64,000 nucleotides of DNA from Flavobacterium rhamnosiphilum (GTDB taxonomy: Bacteria; Bacteroidota; Bacteroidia; Flavobacteriales; Flavobacteriaceae): NCBI RefSeq assembly GCF_004349195.1, contig NZ_SMLG01000003.1:269035-333034 (forward strand). The letters run 5' to 3'. The first letter of the stretch is position 1. The number at the start of each line of letters is the position of its first letter. Of the stretch, positions 17,385 to 25,981 are shown one piece after another. Below the pieces are notes generated by a model. It saw nothing but the letters and a program-made list of their open reading frames with translations, had not been told where the DNA came from and did not search any database. Both the position numbers and the translations under genes were made by a program.

Positions 17385-18374
17385 CTAAACATTTCCGATA
17401 ATCCTGTCCATAACCCAACTGGTATGAGCGCCTGTCAAACCATTGGAAGGATGCTTGCTGTTCCCCAAAAGATGTTCCCGAATTTGCTGTACATGATACA
17501 GTTGAATGTTTTCCGGATGAGCAATAAAAAGTTCCGTTTTTCCTTGTTCGTTCGAAAGCACTATTGGTTCATCATTAAATACAGAGAATGCTATTTTACC
17601 TTTACTCCCAAAAATTTCTACCGTATCTTCCCGCTCATAGCACCCAAAATTCCAGCTGCCTGTACCCGTAATTCCCGACTCATGAAGCCAACAGGCAGTA
17701 GCCGCATCTTTGGCGGAATACAATCCCTGCTGATTAAGACTAATGCCGGAAACCTCTTTTATATCTCCTAAAAGATAGATGAACAAATCCAACCCATGAC
17801 TGGCTAAATCATCAAAATAACCACCAGCAGCTATTTCAGCGTCAGTTCGCCAGTTATAGTTTCCTGACAAATCTTGAGGTGTTGCAGGTTTACTCAAATG
17901 CCACCTTATATGCCGGACTTCACCAATATCATTGGCATCAAGCCATGTTTTTATCTGTTTGAAACGAGGGAGTGAGCGCCTGTAATAAGCAACAAACAAA
18001 GGAATATTTTTAGCTGCAAATGCTTGATGAATCGCCAGACTGTCTTGATAATTTGGCGCTAACGGTTTTTCGATACAACAGGGTTTTCCTGCCAATGCTA
18101 CTTTAAGTCCGTAGTATTTATGGGTATCAGGAGGAGTTGCAATATAAACTGCATCAATTTCGGGATCGTTAATTAACGCATCTGCATCCGTATAATATTT
18201 AGTAATTCCATGTCTTCTGGCATAATCAGCAGCTTTGTCACCATCTCTTCTCATTACTGCTGTGAGCTGAAACCCTTCTGTTTTCTGATAGGCAGGACCA
18301 CTTTTTATCTCTGTAACATTTCCACATCCCACAATACCCCAACGAATAATCCCTGGTTCTTTATTTTTATTAAT
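17385..18374 (-). CDS. Gfo/Idh/MocA-family NAD(P)-dependent oxidoreductase with non-canonical start
   Basis: A sugar or inositol dehydrogenase-like protein with a Rossmann fold: IIRWGIVGCGNVTEIKSGPA is the dinucleotide-binding loop, IDAVYIATPPDTHKYYGLKVA the following strand and helix, and CCIEKPLAPN the conserved EKP motif. Starting at the internal GTG (18332) would cut off the first Rossmann strand, so the frame was extended upstream. There is no ATG, GTG or TTG between that GTG and the upstream in-frame stop. The best candidate start is ATT at 18374, giving 329 residues. Either a rare ATT start or a lost ATG is possible. Substrate unknown. Confidence 0.75.
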   Translation of the reverse strand: MNKNKEPGIIRWGIVGCGNVTEIKSGPAYQKTEGFQLTAVMRRDGDKAADYARRHGITKYYTDADALINDPEIDAVYIATPPDTHKYYGLKVALAGKPCCIEKPLAPNYQDSLAIHQAFAAKNIPLFVAYYRRSLPRFKQIKTWLDANDIGEVRHIRWHLSKPATPQDLSGNYNWRTDAEIAAGGYFDDLASHGLDLFIYLLGDIKEVSGISLNQQGLYSAKDAATACWLHESGITGTGSWNFGCYEREDTVEIFGSKGKIAFSVFNDEPIVLSNEQGKTELFIAHPENIQLYHVQQIREHLLGNSKHPSNGLTGAHTSWVMDRIIGNV

Positions 18375-18501
18375 CCTTTTTAATTGATTTTAGATCTGTA
18401 CCTTTTTATGATTTAGTCAATTTTTTTTAGCTTCATATACGAACCTCAAGCTCTCCAACTTTGCTCCATTTTTTAACACTAATACAACTCACTGCCTAAA
18501 A

Positions 18502-18590
18502 GTAAATATAATATTGTTGACCTGATATTTCACAATTTGATTCAAACAAAAAAACCATCAAAATTGCTCTTGATGTTTTTGTATATTTTT
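18502..18590 (+). repeat. About 90-nt direct repeat, copy 1
   Basis: It matches 19657-19752 with few substitutions and short indels, including the hairpin arms ACCATCAA and TTGATG. Copy 2 is the terminator region after nuoN; copy 1 is a slightly degraded version of the same terminator. Confidence 0.8.
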
Positions 18591-18618
18591 AAAGACAACT
18601 TGACATTTTGAACAATAT

Positions 18619-18666
18619 ATAAATCGAACAAATTCTCAGTTCAATCTTTTATTTTATTGTAAATAC
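18619..18666 (+). repeat. 48-nt direct repeat, copy 2
   Basis: Second copy of the sequence at 17203-17250, starting 28 nt after the end of the 90-nt repeat at 18502-18590. Confidence 0.75.
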
Positions 18667-18780
18667 TCTTACGAGCACAAAGTCGGAGACATTTACTCAG
18701 TATTCATAATGAAATTATATATTCATAAACACACTTTGTAGAACTGGGAATGTCAAGACATTAAAAATATAAATAAGACA

Positions 18781-18957
18781 GCAGATGACCTTTTTTCAAC
18801 AACGATATCAATGGTTCGACAACCTATTGAGTCTTTTTTTAATTGGTTAATTGAAAAAACTAATATTCAAAAAGCTAGCAAGGTAAAATCAAGCAAAGGA
18901 CTCTTAATTCACATATTTGGAAAAATAGCTACCGCTTTAATCAATTTGATTTTTTAA
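18781..18957 (+). pseudogene. Remnant of a DDE-type transposase (C-terminal end)
   Basis: The frame from 18781 to the TAA at 18955-18957 reads as a typical transposase tail: MVRQPIESFFNWLIEKTNIQ (from 18811), then KVKSSKGLLIHIFGKIA. No start and no catalytic core remain upstream; the frame is closed by a stop at 18739-18741. This looks like the decayed end of an insertion sequence of an IS4/IS5-like group; the exact family is not certain. Confidence 0.6.
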
Positions 18958-19050
18958 CCCTTGATCAACATGATTAAATATTTGTCACAAAATTGAGAGT
19001 CTTCATAAAGCATTGCCAACATTATCAACATCAAGTCGATAAATGTTTTT

Positions 19051-19066
19051 TGGCATAATCATTGTA
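19051..19066 (+). promoter_or_regulatory. Sigma-54-type (-24/-12) promoter candidate
   Basis: TGGCATA-ATCA-TTGTA has GG and the -12 G at the spacing expected for RpoN. It ends 31 nt before the ATG at 19097, leaving a short leader of about 20 nt. Confidence 0.5.
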
Positions 19067-19096
19067 GTATTTTATTTATAACTAAAAAAAACCAAT

Positions 19097-19492
19097 ATGA
19101 AAAAAATGTTATTATTATCGTTACTAGGAATTGGATTGTGTCTGTCCGTTTGTTCCTTCACAACTTTTAAAGAAATTGCTTTTGTGAAAGACGGGAATTA
19201 CAAAGCGTTTATTAGTAAAAAAACTAAGACAGATGGCAGAGGCTTTTCGGGAGCAAATGGTTTTGAAGAGAATGTAATTGTCACTATTGAAAACAATCAT
19301 GTAAAACAAATTAGCCCAGTTAGGTTTAATAAAAATACGGATAAACTATTGGATTTAATATTAATAATGGATAATAAAGGAAATGCTGAAGCAGAAACTT
19401 CTAGTTTTGAGCAAAATACGCATAATAAAAATGACCAAGGTTGGTATTACACTTACAAATTGAAGATTTATAAAAAAGATTTAGAACAGTAA
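19097..19492 (+). CDS. Small secreted protein, function unknown
   Basis: A 131-residue protein with a hydrophobic N-terminus (about 1-22). The signal could be of the ordinary type; LSVCSF also offers a possible lipidation Cys. The rest (about 110 residues) is hydrophilic and beta-rich in appearance, with Lys and Asn abundant and the terminal part GWYYTYKLKIYKKDLEQ. I do not recognise a family. It is isolated between a transposase remnant and the end of the nuo operon, bracketed by the two copies of the 90-nt repeat. Confidence 0.7.
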   Translation: MKKMLLLSLLGIGLCLSVCSFTTFKEIAFVKDGNYKAFISKKTKTDGRGFSGANGFEENVIVTIENNHVKQISPVRFNKNTDKLLDLILIMDNKGNAEAETSSFEQNTHNKNDQGWYYTYKLKIYKKDLEQ

Positions 19493-19656
19493 AAAAGTTA
19501 ATGTTCCTACTTGTAAAGTTTCACAACATTGTTGATGGCATTTTGATCCCTGCTCTACGAAGTGTTCGTCGGTTATGCTGCGCAAATGTCTCCTTTGAGC
19601 TGTGTTTTAATATCGATTATTCAACTCTTCCCAATCCGATATATACTTACGTCAAG

Positions 19657-19752
19657 GTAAATATAGTATAAAATTGTTGCCCTGATATTTCACAATTTGA
19701 TTCAAATAAAAAAAACCATCAAAATTACTCTTGATGGTTTTTTGCATATTTT
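19657..19752 (+). repeat. About 96-nt direct repeat, copy 2 (contains the nuo terminator)
   Basis: Second copy of the sequence at 18502-18590; see that entry. This copy contains an intact hairpin and is the likely original, because it follows nuoN directly. Confidence 0.8.
19711..19745. terminator. Intrinsic terminator at the end of the nuo operon
   Basis: AAAAACCATCAA (19711-19722) pairs with TTGATGGTTTTT (19731-19742), with A and T tracts on both sides, so it can stop both the nuo transcript (minus) and transcripts coming from 19097 (plus). Confidence 0.9.
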
Positions 19753-19764
19753 TTAAGCTTAGGT

Positions 19765-21135
19765 TTATGCCAATAGATCTAATACAAAAGAAGGGAACAA
19801 ACCTAATACAATATTCAAAACAATCGCTATAACGGCAACTGCATAAATGATAACCGGAGTTCCTTTTCGTTCTTCATTTGGTTCTTTGGTATACATTGCC
19901 AAAATCAATTTAAAGTAGTATCCAACGCTAATAATAGAATTCACCACTGCTACAATCACTAAAGCCAAATAACCCGCTAGAATCGTTTGATTGAACAAAA
20001 CCAACTTAGCAAAGAATCCGGCGAAAATTGGAATACCTGCCATGGAAAGTAAAGCTGCCGTAAGAATGGCTGCTAACAATGGGTTGGTTTTTCCTAATCC
20101 ATGGAAATTCACGATATCTTCGTTGTCTCTATTTTTACAAACGTATAAAATCACACTAAAAGCAGCGATTCCAGATAAAGAATACGCTGAGGCATAATAC
20201 AACAAACTTCCTGCTGAAGTAGACAAACTCAATAAAGTCATCAACATAAAACCGGCGTGAGAAACCCCTGAAAAAGCCAACATACGTTTTACATTCGTTT
20301 GTCTCAATGCCATAATATTACCAACCGTCATCGATGCCATAGAAATCACGACAACAATAATTTTGAATGACTCAGAAATATCAGCATTCATAACCGATAA
20401 CAACTTGTACAAAGTCGCCATGGCAACTACTTTCGCCAAAGTACTCATCAATGCCGTTGTCAACGCTGGAGAACCTTCGTAAACGTCCGGTGCCCAAAAA
20501 TGAAATGGAACTGCCGCAATTTTGAATAACATTCCAATAGTTACCAATACAATTCCGATTGGAAACCAAATTGGCAATTCCGCTGATTGTGACAATTCGC
20601 TGATTTCAGTAACATCAAAACTTCCCATGGCTCCGTAAATTAAACAGATCCCAAACAGAATGATTCCAGAAGCAAAAGATCCCATTAAGAAATACTTCAT
20701 TCCTGCTTCGTTGCTTTTTAAATTCATACGATCACTTGCCGCAAGAATATAAAGGGAAATTGACAATACTTCGATTCCTAAAAAGAACATTGCTAAGTTT
20801 CCAAAAGAAACCATTGCCACTGCTCCTGCCAATAAAAATATTTTTATGGCAATATAATCCGAGATTTTAGATTGGTGATTTTCGTAAAAATTATGTCCTA
20901 AAGCCACCAAGAAAATGGTAAGCACAATAAACAAAGACGAAAAAGTACTTGAAAATTTACTCACAACAATCATGTTGTTGTAGTAGCTTTCCGTTGAATT
21001 AAATTCAGATATGGTTAAACCCAGCACTCCCAATAATCCAATAATTGTTATTGGAACAATGGCTTTCCTTAAATTAAATATTTCAAATAAAAGGCATAAA
21101 ACACCTAATCCTATTATAGCTATTAATGTATTCAT
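19765..21135 (-). CDS. nuoN: NADH-quinone oxidoreductase subunit N
   Basis: A 456-residue membrane subunit of complex I, one of the three Mrp-antiporter-like proton-pumping subunits, with about 13-14 predicted helices. The antiporter core has the conserved Lys region FKIAAVPFHFWAPDVYEGSP and VKRMLAFSGVSHAGFM. It is the last gene of the operon, 13 bp after nuoM, and is followed by a strong terminator. Confidence 0.95.
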   Translation of the reverse strand: MNTLIAIIGLGVLCLLFEIFNLRKAIVPITIIGLLGVLGLTISEFNSTESYYNNMIVVSKFSSTFSSLFIVLTIFLVALGHNFYENHQSKISDYIAIKIFLLAGAVAMVSFGNLAMFFLGIEVLSISLYILAASDRMNLKSNEAGMKYFLMGSFASGIILFGICLIYGAMGSFDVTEISELSQSAELPIWFPIGIVLVTIGMLFKIAAVPFHFWAPDVYEGSPALTTALMSTLAKVVAMATLYKLLSVMNADISESFKIIVVVISMASMTVGNIMALRQTNVKRMLAFSGVSHAGFMLMTLLSLSTSAGSLLYYASAYSLSGIAAFSVILYVCKNRDNEDIVNFHGLGKTNPLLAAILTAALLSMAGIPIFAGFFAKLVLFNQTILAGYLALVIVAVVNSIISVGYYFKLILAMYTKEPNEERKGTPVIIYAVAVIAIVLNIVLGLFPSFVLDLLA

Positions 21136-21148
21136 TTTTTTATTTGAC

Positions 21149-22591
21149 TTAGTTAATTCGGTTTATTTGAGTTAAAATTTCTTCCAGACTTGGGGTAATC
21201 AAATCGGTAATTGGCTTTGGATACATCCCAAAAAAGAATAAAACACCAATTATTAGTACCAAAGTTATTCCTTCATTGACTGTTACATCAGCAAAAACTT
21301 TAGAATTAGTTTCACCCAACATCACATGTTGAAACATTTTCAACATATAATACGCTCCTAAAATTATGGTTGTTCCTCCTAGAATGGCAAACCAAATATT
21401 AATTTGTGAAAGACTATATAAAACAGTGAATTCTCCAATAAAGTTAAAAGTTGTTGGCAAAGCAACAGATGCTAAAACCAAAATTAAAAACATCGAGGTG
21501 AATTTTGGTGATTGCGTACGAATACCGCCCATTTCTGCAATGGCTCTGGTTTCGTATCTTCTGAAAATAATTTCAGCTACATAAAACAATCCCACAACCA
21601 CAAATCCGTGTGCAATCATTTGTAAAACCGCACCACGTAATCCGTCTAATGTCAAAGTGTATGTTCCTGCTGCAATTAAACCAACGTGGGCCAAAGAAGA
21701 ATAGGCTAATAATTTTTTTAAATCTTTTTGTCTCAATGCAACGATAGATCCATAAATCACACCCGCAATTCCAAGACCAATGAAAATGTACATGTATTCT
21801 TTGGCTGCCAATGGCGCCAATGGCAATTGCCAACGAATAACGCTATACAATCCCATTTTCAACATGATACCGGATAAAAGCATTGTCCCAACGGTTGGTG
21901 CTTTTTGATACACATTTGCTTGCCAAGTATGGAAAGGAATTAATGGAATCTTAATCGCATACGCCAAGAAGAAAGCTAAGAATATCCATAATTGTTCGGT
22001 TGCTGATAGATTCAATTTGTATAAATCTTCTAATAAAAGACTTCCCGCTTGTTGGTACATATAAACAAAAGCAACCAACATGAATAAAGAACCGGCAAGT
22101 GTGTAGATAAAGAATTTAACTACTGCTTTTTTGCGATCTTCTGCGTCTCCGTTGCCCCAAATTAAGGCGATAAAGTAAATTGGAATCAAAGATAATTCCC
22201 AGAAAATGTAATACAACAAACCGTCTGATGCCAAGAATGTTCCTGCCATTGCAAATGACATAAACAGAATTAAAGCATAAAATGATTTTGAATTTTTATA
22301 TTGATTTCCAAAAGAAGAAAAAATAATTATTGGAGTCAAAGCCGTGGTTAATAAAAGCATCGCCATCGATAATCCATCTGCTTTTAGAGCAAAAGAAATA
22401 TTAGGCTGCGTAATCCATTGGCTGATGAAACTGATATTTTCACCTAAATTATAGTGATTTAATAATACAATAGATGAGCCTAATGAAGCCAAACCAAAGA
22501 ACAAAGCCACTTTTGAAGCCAGTTTATCGCCTGCAAGATAAGTTGCAAACGCACCAACCAAAAGTATAATTAATATTAGAGATACATTCAT
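21149..22591 (-). CDS. nuoM: NADH-quinone oxidoreductase subunit M
   Basis: A 480-residue antiporter-like proton-pumping subunit of complex I. Diagnostic pieces are FWELSLIPIYFIALIWG (the conserved membrane Glu), IKIPLIPFHTWQANVYQKAP and LKKLLAYSSLAHVG. Many membrane helices throughout. Nine bases separate it from nuoL upstream. Confidence 0.96.
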   Translation of the reverse strand: MNVSLILIILLVGAFATYLAGDKLASKVALFFGLASLGSSIVLLNHYNLGENISFISQWITQPNISFALKADGLSMAMLLLTTALTPIIIFSSFGNQYKNSKSFYALILFMSFAMAGTFLASDGLLYYIFWELSLIPIYFIALIWGNGDAEDRKKAVVKFFIYTLAGSLFMLVAFVYMYQQAGSLLLEDLYKLNLSATEQLWIFLAFFLAYAIKIPLIPFHTWQANVYQKAPTVGTMLLSGIMLKMGLYSVIRWQLPLAPLAAKEYMYIFIGLGIAGVIYGSIVALRQKDLKKLLAYSSLAHVGLIAAGTYTLTLDGLRGAVLQMIAHGFVVVGLFYVAEIIFRRYETRAIAEMGGIRTQSPKFTSMFLILVLASVALPTTFNFIGEFTVLYSLSQINIWFAILGGTTIILGAYYMLKMFQHVMLGETNSKVFADVTVNEGITLVLIIGVLFFFGMYPKPITDLITPSLEEILTQINRIN

Positions 22592-22600
22592 AGTATAAGA

Positions 22601-24490
22601 TTATTGAGCTAAAAATAAATAAGAAACAATGGCACAAAGCCCTAAAACGAAAACAAAAAGATAAAGACCAATGCTTCCATTTTGTATTTTCTTTCCTTGG
22701 TAACTTATTTCGTTGGTAACTTTTCCGAATCCAAAAACCAAAGCTGATAAACCTGTTTCTATAGTATCTCTGAAAAAACGAGACAAGAAATTAATTGGTT
22801 TAACAAAAATAGCATCATAGCATTCATCAACATAATATTTATTGTAAAGCATTTTAGAAAATCCTGAAATGGCAGCATCTTCTGTCGGAACTGTATTTTG
22901 TTTGATGTATTTGGCGTAAGCAATACCAATTCCTACTAATCCGCCCACAACAGCAATAGCCATCAAGATATATTCAGTAGTTCCTAAATGGTGTTCTGCG
23001 TTTGCTAATTTTGGTAAAATAGGAGTCAAATATCCATTCAACCAGCTGTTTCCAGGTAAACTGATCAAACCACCGATAGTAGCCAAAATTGCTAAAACAA
23101 TCAAAGGAATGGTAATCAAAGAAGGACTTTCGTGCAAATGGTGTTTTTGTGCTGAAGTTCCTCTGAATTCTTGGAAGAATGTTAAAAACATCAAGCGGAA
23201 CATATAGAAAGCAGTCATTATAGAAGCAACCGAAGCCACAACCCATAACGGAATGTTGTGATGAAAAGCCACTAATAAGATTTCGTCTTTCGAGAAAAAC
23301 CCTGAAAACAATGGAACTCCAGAAATCGCTAAAGAAGCAATTAACATGGTTACAAACGTAATTGGCATCGCCTTTTTCAAGCCACCCATGTTACGCATGT
23401 CTTGTTCTCCGTGCAAAGCGTGAATTACAGAACCTGAACCCAAGAACAAACAAGCTTTGAAGAAAGCGTGTGTGATTACATGGAAAACGGCAACTTCATA
23501 AGCACCCAATCCCAAAGCCAAGAACATCAGTCCCAATTGAGAAACGGTAGAATAGGCCAAGACTTTCTTAATGTCATTTTGAACCAATCCAATTGTAGCA
23601 GCAACTAAAGCAGTAACAGCTCCAACAATTGCGATTATAGATTGAACGCTTGGAACCAAATCAAACAAGAAATTTAATCTTGTAATCATAAAAATACCAG
23701 CAGTAACCATCGTAGCTGCGTGAATCAAGGCCGAAACCGGAGTTGGCCCAGCCATTGCATCCGGTAACCAAGTATACAATGGAATTTGTGCTGATTTACC
23801 ACAAGCTCCAATAAATAGAGTTAAAGCAGCAACTGAAAACCAAAAATCATTATAGTCTGGCGCAGTAGTGATGGCTGTTTTTAATGTTGTAAAATCAACC
23901 GTTGAAAATAAAGATCCAAGGATAAAAATACCAACTAATAACCCTAAATCACCGATTCTGTTCATGATGAATGCTTTCTTAGCAGCATCATTAAATTCTT
24001 GGTTTTTATGCCAAAATCCAATTAGCAGATACGAACAAAGACCAACGCCTTCCCAACCGATGAACATCACTAATAAGTTACTTCCTATTACTAACGTAAT
24101 CATGAAGAATATAAACAGATTCAAATACGCAAAAAACTTGTGCATATTTTCATCATCGTGCATGTAACTGATCGAATACAAATGAATCAAAGATCCAATT
24201 CCGGTTACAAAAAGCAACCATAAAATTGACAATTGGTCCAATTGAAATCCAAAATCAACTTTGAAATTACTGATTTGAATCCAGTCAAAAAGAGTAATTC
24301 GAATGCCTTCCGGTTGTGCCGCTATTCCACTGAAGAAATAAACAGTTGCGATAAAAGAAACCACAACTGATAGGGTTCCAATTATTCCAGAAAGCGATTT
24401 TCCCAGACTTTTGCCAAAGAAAACATTGATTAAAAATCCTAAAAAAGGAGCAAGAACTAAAACTAAAGCTATATTGGTATTCATTTCCAT
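22601..24490 (-). CDS. nuoL: NADH-quinone oxidoreductase subunit L
   Basis: A 629-residue, largest antiporter-like subunit of complex I; its C-terminal part corresponds to the long lateral helix that ties the pump modules together. Motifs include FIGWEGVGLCSYLLIGFW, CGKSAQIPLYTWLPDAMAGP and HALHGEQDMRNMGGL. ATG at 24488-24490 abuts the nuoK stop; a second in-frame ATG two codons later (24484) is equally possible. Confidence 0.96.
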   Translation of the reverse strand: MEMNTNIALVLVLAPFLGFLINVFFGKSLGKSLSGIIGTLSVVVSFIATVYFFSGIAAQPEGIRITLFDWIQISNFKVDFGFQLDQLSILWLLFVTGIGSLIHLYSISYMHDDENMHKFFAYLNLFIFFMITLVIGSNLLVMFIGWEGVGLCSYLLIGFWHKNQEFNDAAKKAFIMNRIGDLGLLVGIFILGSLFSTVDFTTLKTAITTAPDYNDFWFSVAALTLFIGACGKSAQIPLYTWLPDAMAGPTPVSALIHAATMVTAGIFMITRLNFLFDLVPSVQSIIAIVGAVTALVAATIGLVQNDIKKVLAYSTVSQLGLMFLALGLGAYEVAVFHVITHAFFKACLFLGSGSVIHALHGEQDMRNMGGLKKAMPITFVTMLIASLAISGVPLFSGFFSKDEILLVAFHHNIPLWVVASVASIMTAFYMFRLMFLTFFQEFRGTSAQKHHLHESPSLITIPLIVLAILATIGGLISLPGNSWLNGYLTPILPKLANAEHHLGTTEYILMAIAVVGGLVGIGIAYAKYIKQNTVPTEDAAISGFSKMLYNKYYVDECYDAIFVKPINFLSRFFRDTIETGLSALVFGFGKVTNEISYQGKKIQNGSIGLYLFVFVLGLCAIVSYLFLAQ

Positions 24491-24811
24491 TTATCCTTTT
24501 AAGTTTTTTAAATTATCGATAGTAATTGAACCTAAATTTCTAAAGATAGAAACTAGAATCGCCAATCCTACCGCAACTTCTGCCGCAGCAACAGCCATCG
24601 AAAAGAACACAAAAACTTGTCCTTGTGCATCTTGATGATAGGTCGAAAATGCTACAAACAATAAGTTTACTGCATTCAGCATAATTTCAATTGACATAAA
24701 TACGATAATGGCATTTCGTCTGTACAACACTCCGAAAACTCCAATACAAAAAAGTATTACGCTCAGGAATATATAATTTTCAATACCAATGTGGTTTAAA
24801 ATATTGTTCAT
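24491..24811 (-). CDS. nuoK: NADH-quinone oxidoreductase subunit K
   Basis: A 106-residue complex I subunit with three membrane helices and the conserved intramembrane Glu in [19 protein letters not shown] longer open frame begins upstream at 24856, but the ATG at 24809-24811 (MNNILNHIG) gives the family's normal length and lies directly after the nuoJ stop at 24813, so it is preferred. Confidence 0.95.
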   Translation of the reverse strand: MNNILNHIGIENYIFLSVILFCIGVFGVLYRRNAIIVFMSIEIMLNAVNLLFVAFSTYHQDAQGQVFVFFSMAVAAAEVAVGLAILVSIFRNLGSITIDNLKNLKG

Positions 24812-24812
24812 C

Positions 24813-25325
24813 TTATTTTTGCAATTTTTCTTTTTTAGACAATAACACAGTTCCAATCATAGCAACCAAAAGTAATATAGAGGCAAATTCAAACGGAACC
24901 ATATATTCATTCAACAGTATTTTACCCAATACTTTTATAGACTGATAATCTTCGCCGGTAGTTACGTATTCTCCAACAATAGGTTTTGAGTTGATAAAAA
25001 TGGCTATCAAAACCAAACAGATCAAACAAAAAGAAACAATAGCTCCTAATCGCGTAATTCTAGGTCGGTGCACTTCTCTTTCTTCATTTAAATTCATCAA
25101 CATAATGGTGAATAAAAACAAAATCATAATCGCTCCAGAATACACAATAATGTGAACTATCGCTAAAAATTGAGAATTCAATAATAGATAATGACCCGCA
25201 ATCGAAAAGAAACAAATCACTAAATAAATAGCGCTGTGAATCGGATTTTTGCTAAAAATTGTCAAAAATGCGGTTGCTAATGTGATAGCAGCCAATACAC
25301 AAAAAATTATAAGTATCGTAGACAT
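24813..25325 (-). CDS. nuoJ: NADH-quinone oxidoreductase subunit J
   Basis: A 170-residue complex I membrane subunit with about five helices. The third helix region [21 protein letters not shown] contains the pi-bulge segment characteristic of NuoJ. Its ATG overlaps the nuoI stop by one base (TAATG), indicating translational coupling. Confidence 0.95.
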   Translation of the reverse strand: MSTILIIFCVLAAITLATAFLTIFSKNPIHSAIYLVICFFSIAGHYLLLNSQFLAIVHIIVYSGAIMILFLFTIMLMNLNEEREVHRPRITRLGAIVSFCLICLVLIAIFINSKPIVGEYVTTGEDYQSIKVLGKILLNEYMVPFEFASILLLVAMIGTVLLSKKEKLQK

Positions 25326-25870
25326 TAGTTAGCGTTTTTAAGTTGAGCGTTTTTCATTGCCATTTCCAGAGGCATGACCAATTTGTCTTTTCCAAAGATA
25401 AAATCTTCTCTCTCATAGCTAGAAGGAACCAAAACTTTAGAAGTTGTCAGGTAAATTGCGTCTTTAGGACAAGCCTCTTCACACAATCCACAAAAAATAC
25501 AACGCAACATATTAATTTCATATATCGACGCATATTTTTCTTCTCTATACAAATGTTTTTCATCTGCTCTGCGTTCTTCAGCCTTCATCGTAATCGCTTC
25601 AGCAGGACAAGACAAGGCACATAAACCACAAGCCGTACAATTCTCACGACCTTCCTCATCACGCTTCAACATGTGCTGACCGCGATAAACCGGACTTCTT
25701 TCTCGTACTTGTTCCGGATATTGAATCGTTACTTTTCTTTTAAACAAATGCTGAATCGTAATTATCAAACCTTTGACAATCGCAACAAGATACATTCTTT
25801 CCCAAAAAGTCATCTCCTTGTTAGAGACTAGCTTTTTTCTTCCCGATAAGGATATACTTTCTATTGACAT
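25325..25870 (-). CDS. nuoI: NADH-quinone oxidoreductase subunit I (2x 4Fe-4S)
   Basis: A 181-residue peripheral-arm subunit that carries clusters N6a and N6b. Both ferredoxin motifs are intact: CTACGLCALSCPAEAI and CIFCGLCEEACPKDAI. The N-terminal amphipathic part attaches it to the membrane arm. It is separated from nuoH by 111 bp holding a dispersed repeat, the longest gap inside the operon's second half. Confidence 0.95.
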   Translation of the reverse strand: MSIESISLSGRKKLVSNKEMTFWERMYLVAIVKGLIITIQHLFKRKVTIQYPEQVRERSPVYRGQHMLKRDEEGRENCTACGLCALSCPAEAITMKAEERRADEKHLYREEKYASIYEINMLRCIFCGLCEEACPKDAIYLTTSKVLVPSSYEREDFIFGKDKLVMPLEMAMKNAQLKNAN

Positions 25871-25936
25871 TTTTTATTTTTATTTGAAGCTTAATCCTGC
25901 TATTCGCTATATCTTTTATTTTTTAAAGAAAAAAAT

Positions 25937-25963
25937 AAAAGGATGCCGCTACTATCAGGGCTA
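25937..25963 (-). repeat. Dispersed repeat between nuoI and nuoH
   Basis: A 27-nt core (AAAAGGATGCCGCTACTATC followed by AGGGCTA) recurs at 43094-43120 with 24 of 27 positions identical. It is preceded by an A/T-rich inverted repeat (TTTTATTTTTT and its complement). It lies inside the nuo transcript. Confidence 0.75.
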
Positions 25964-25981
25964 GGGCTTTTTCGGTACTAA

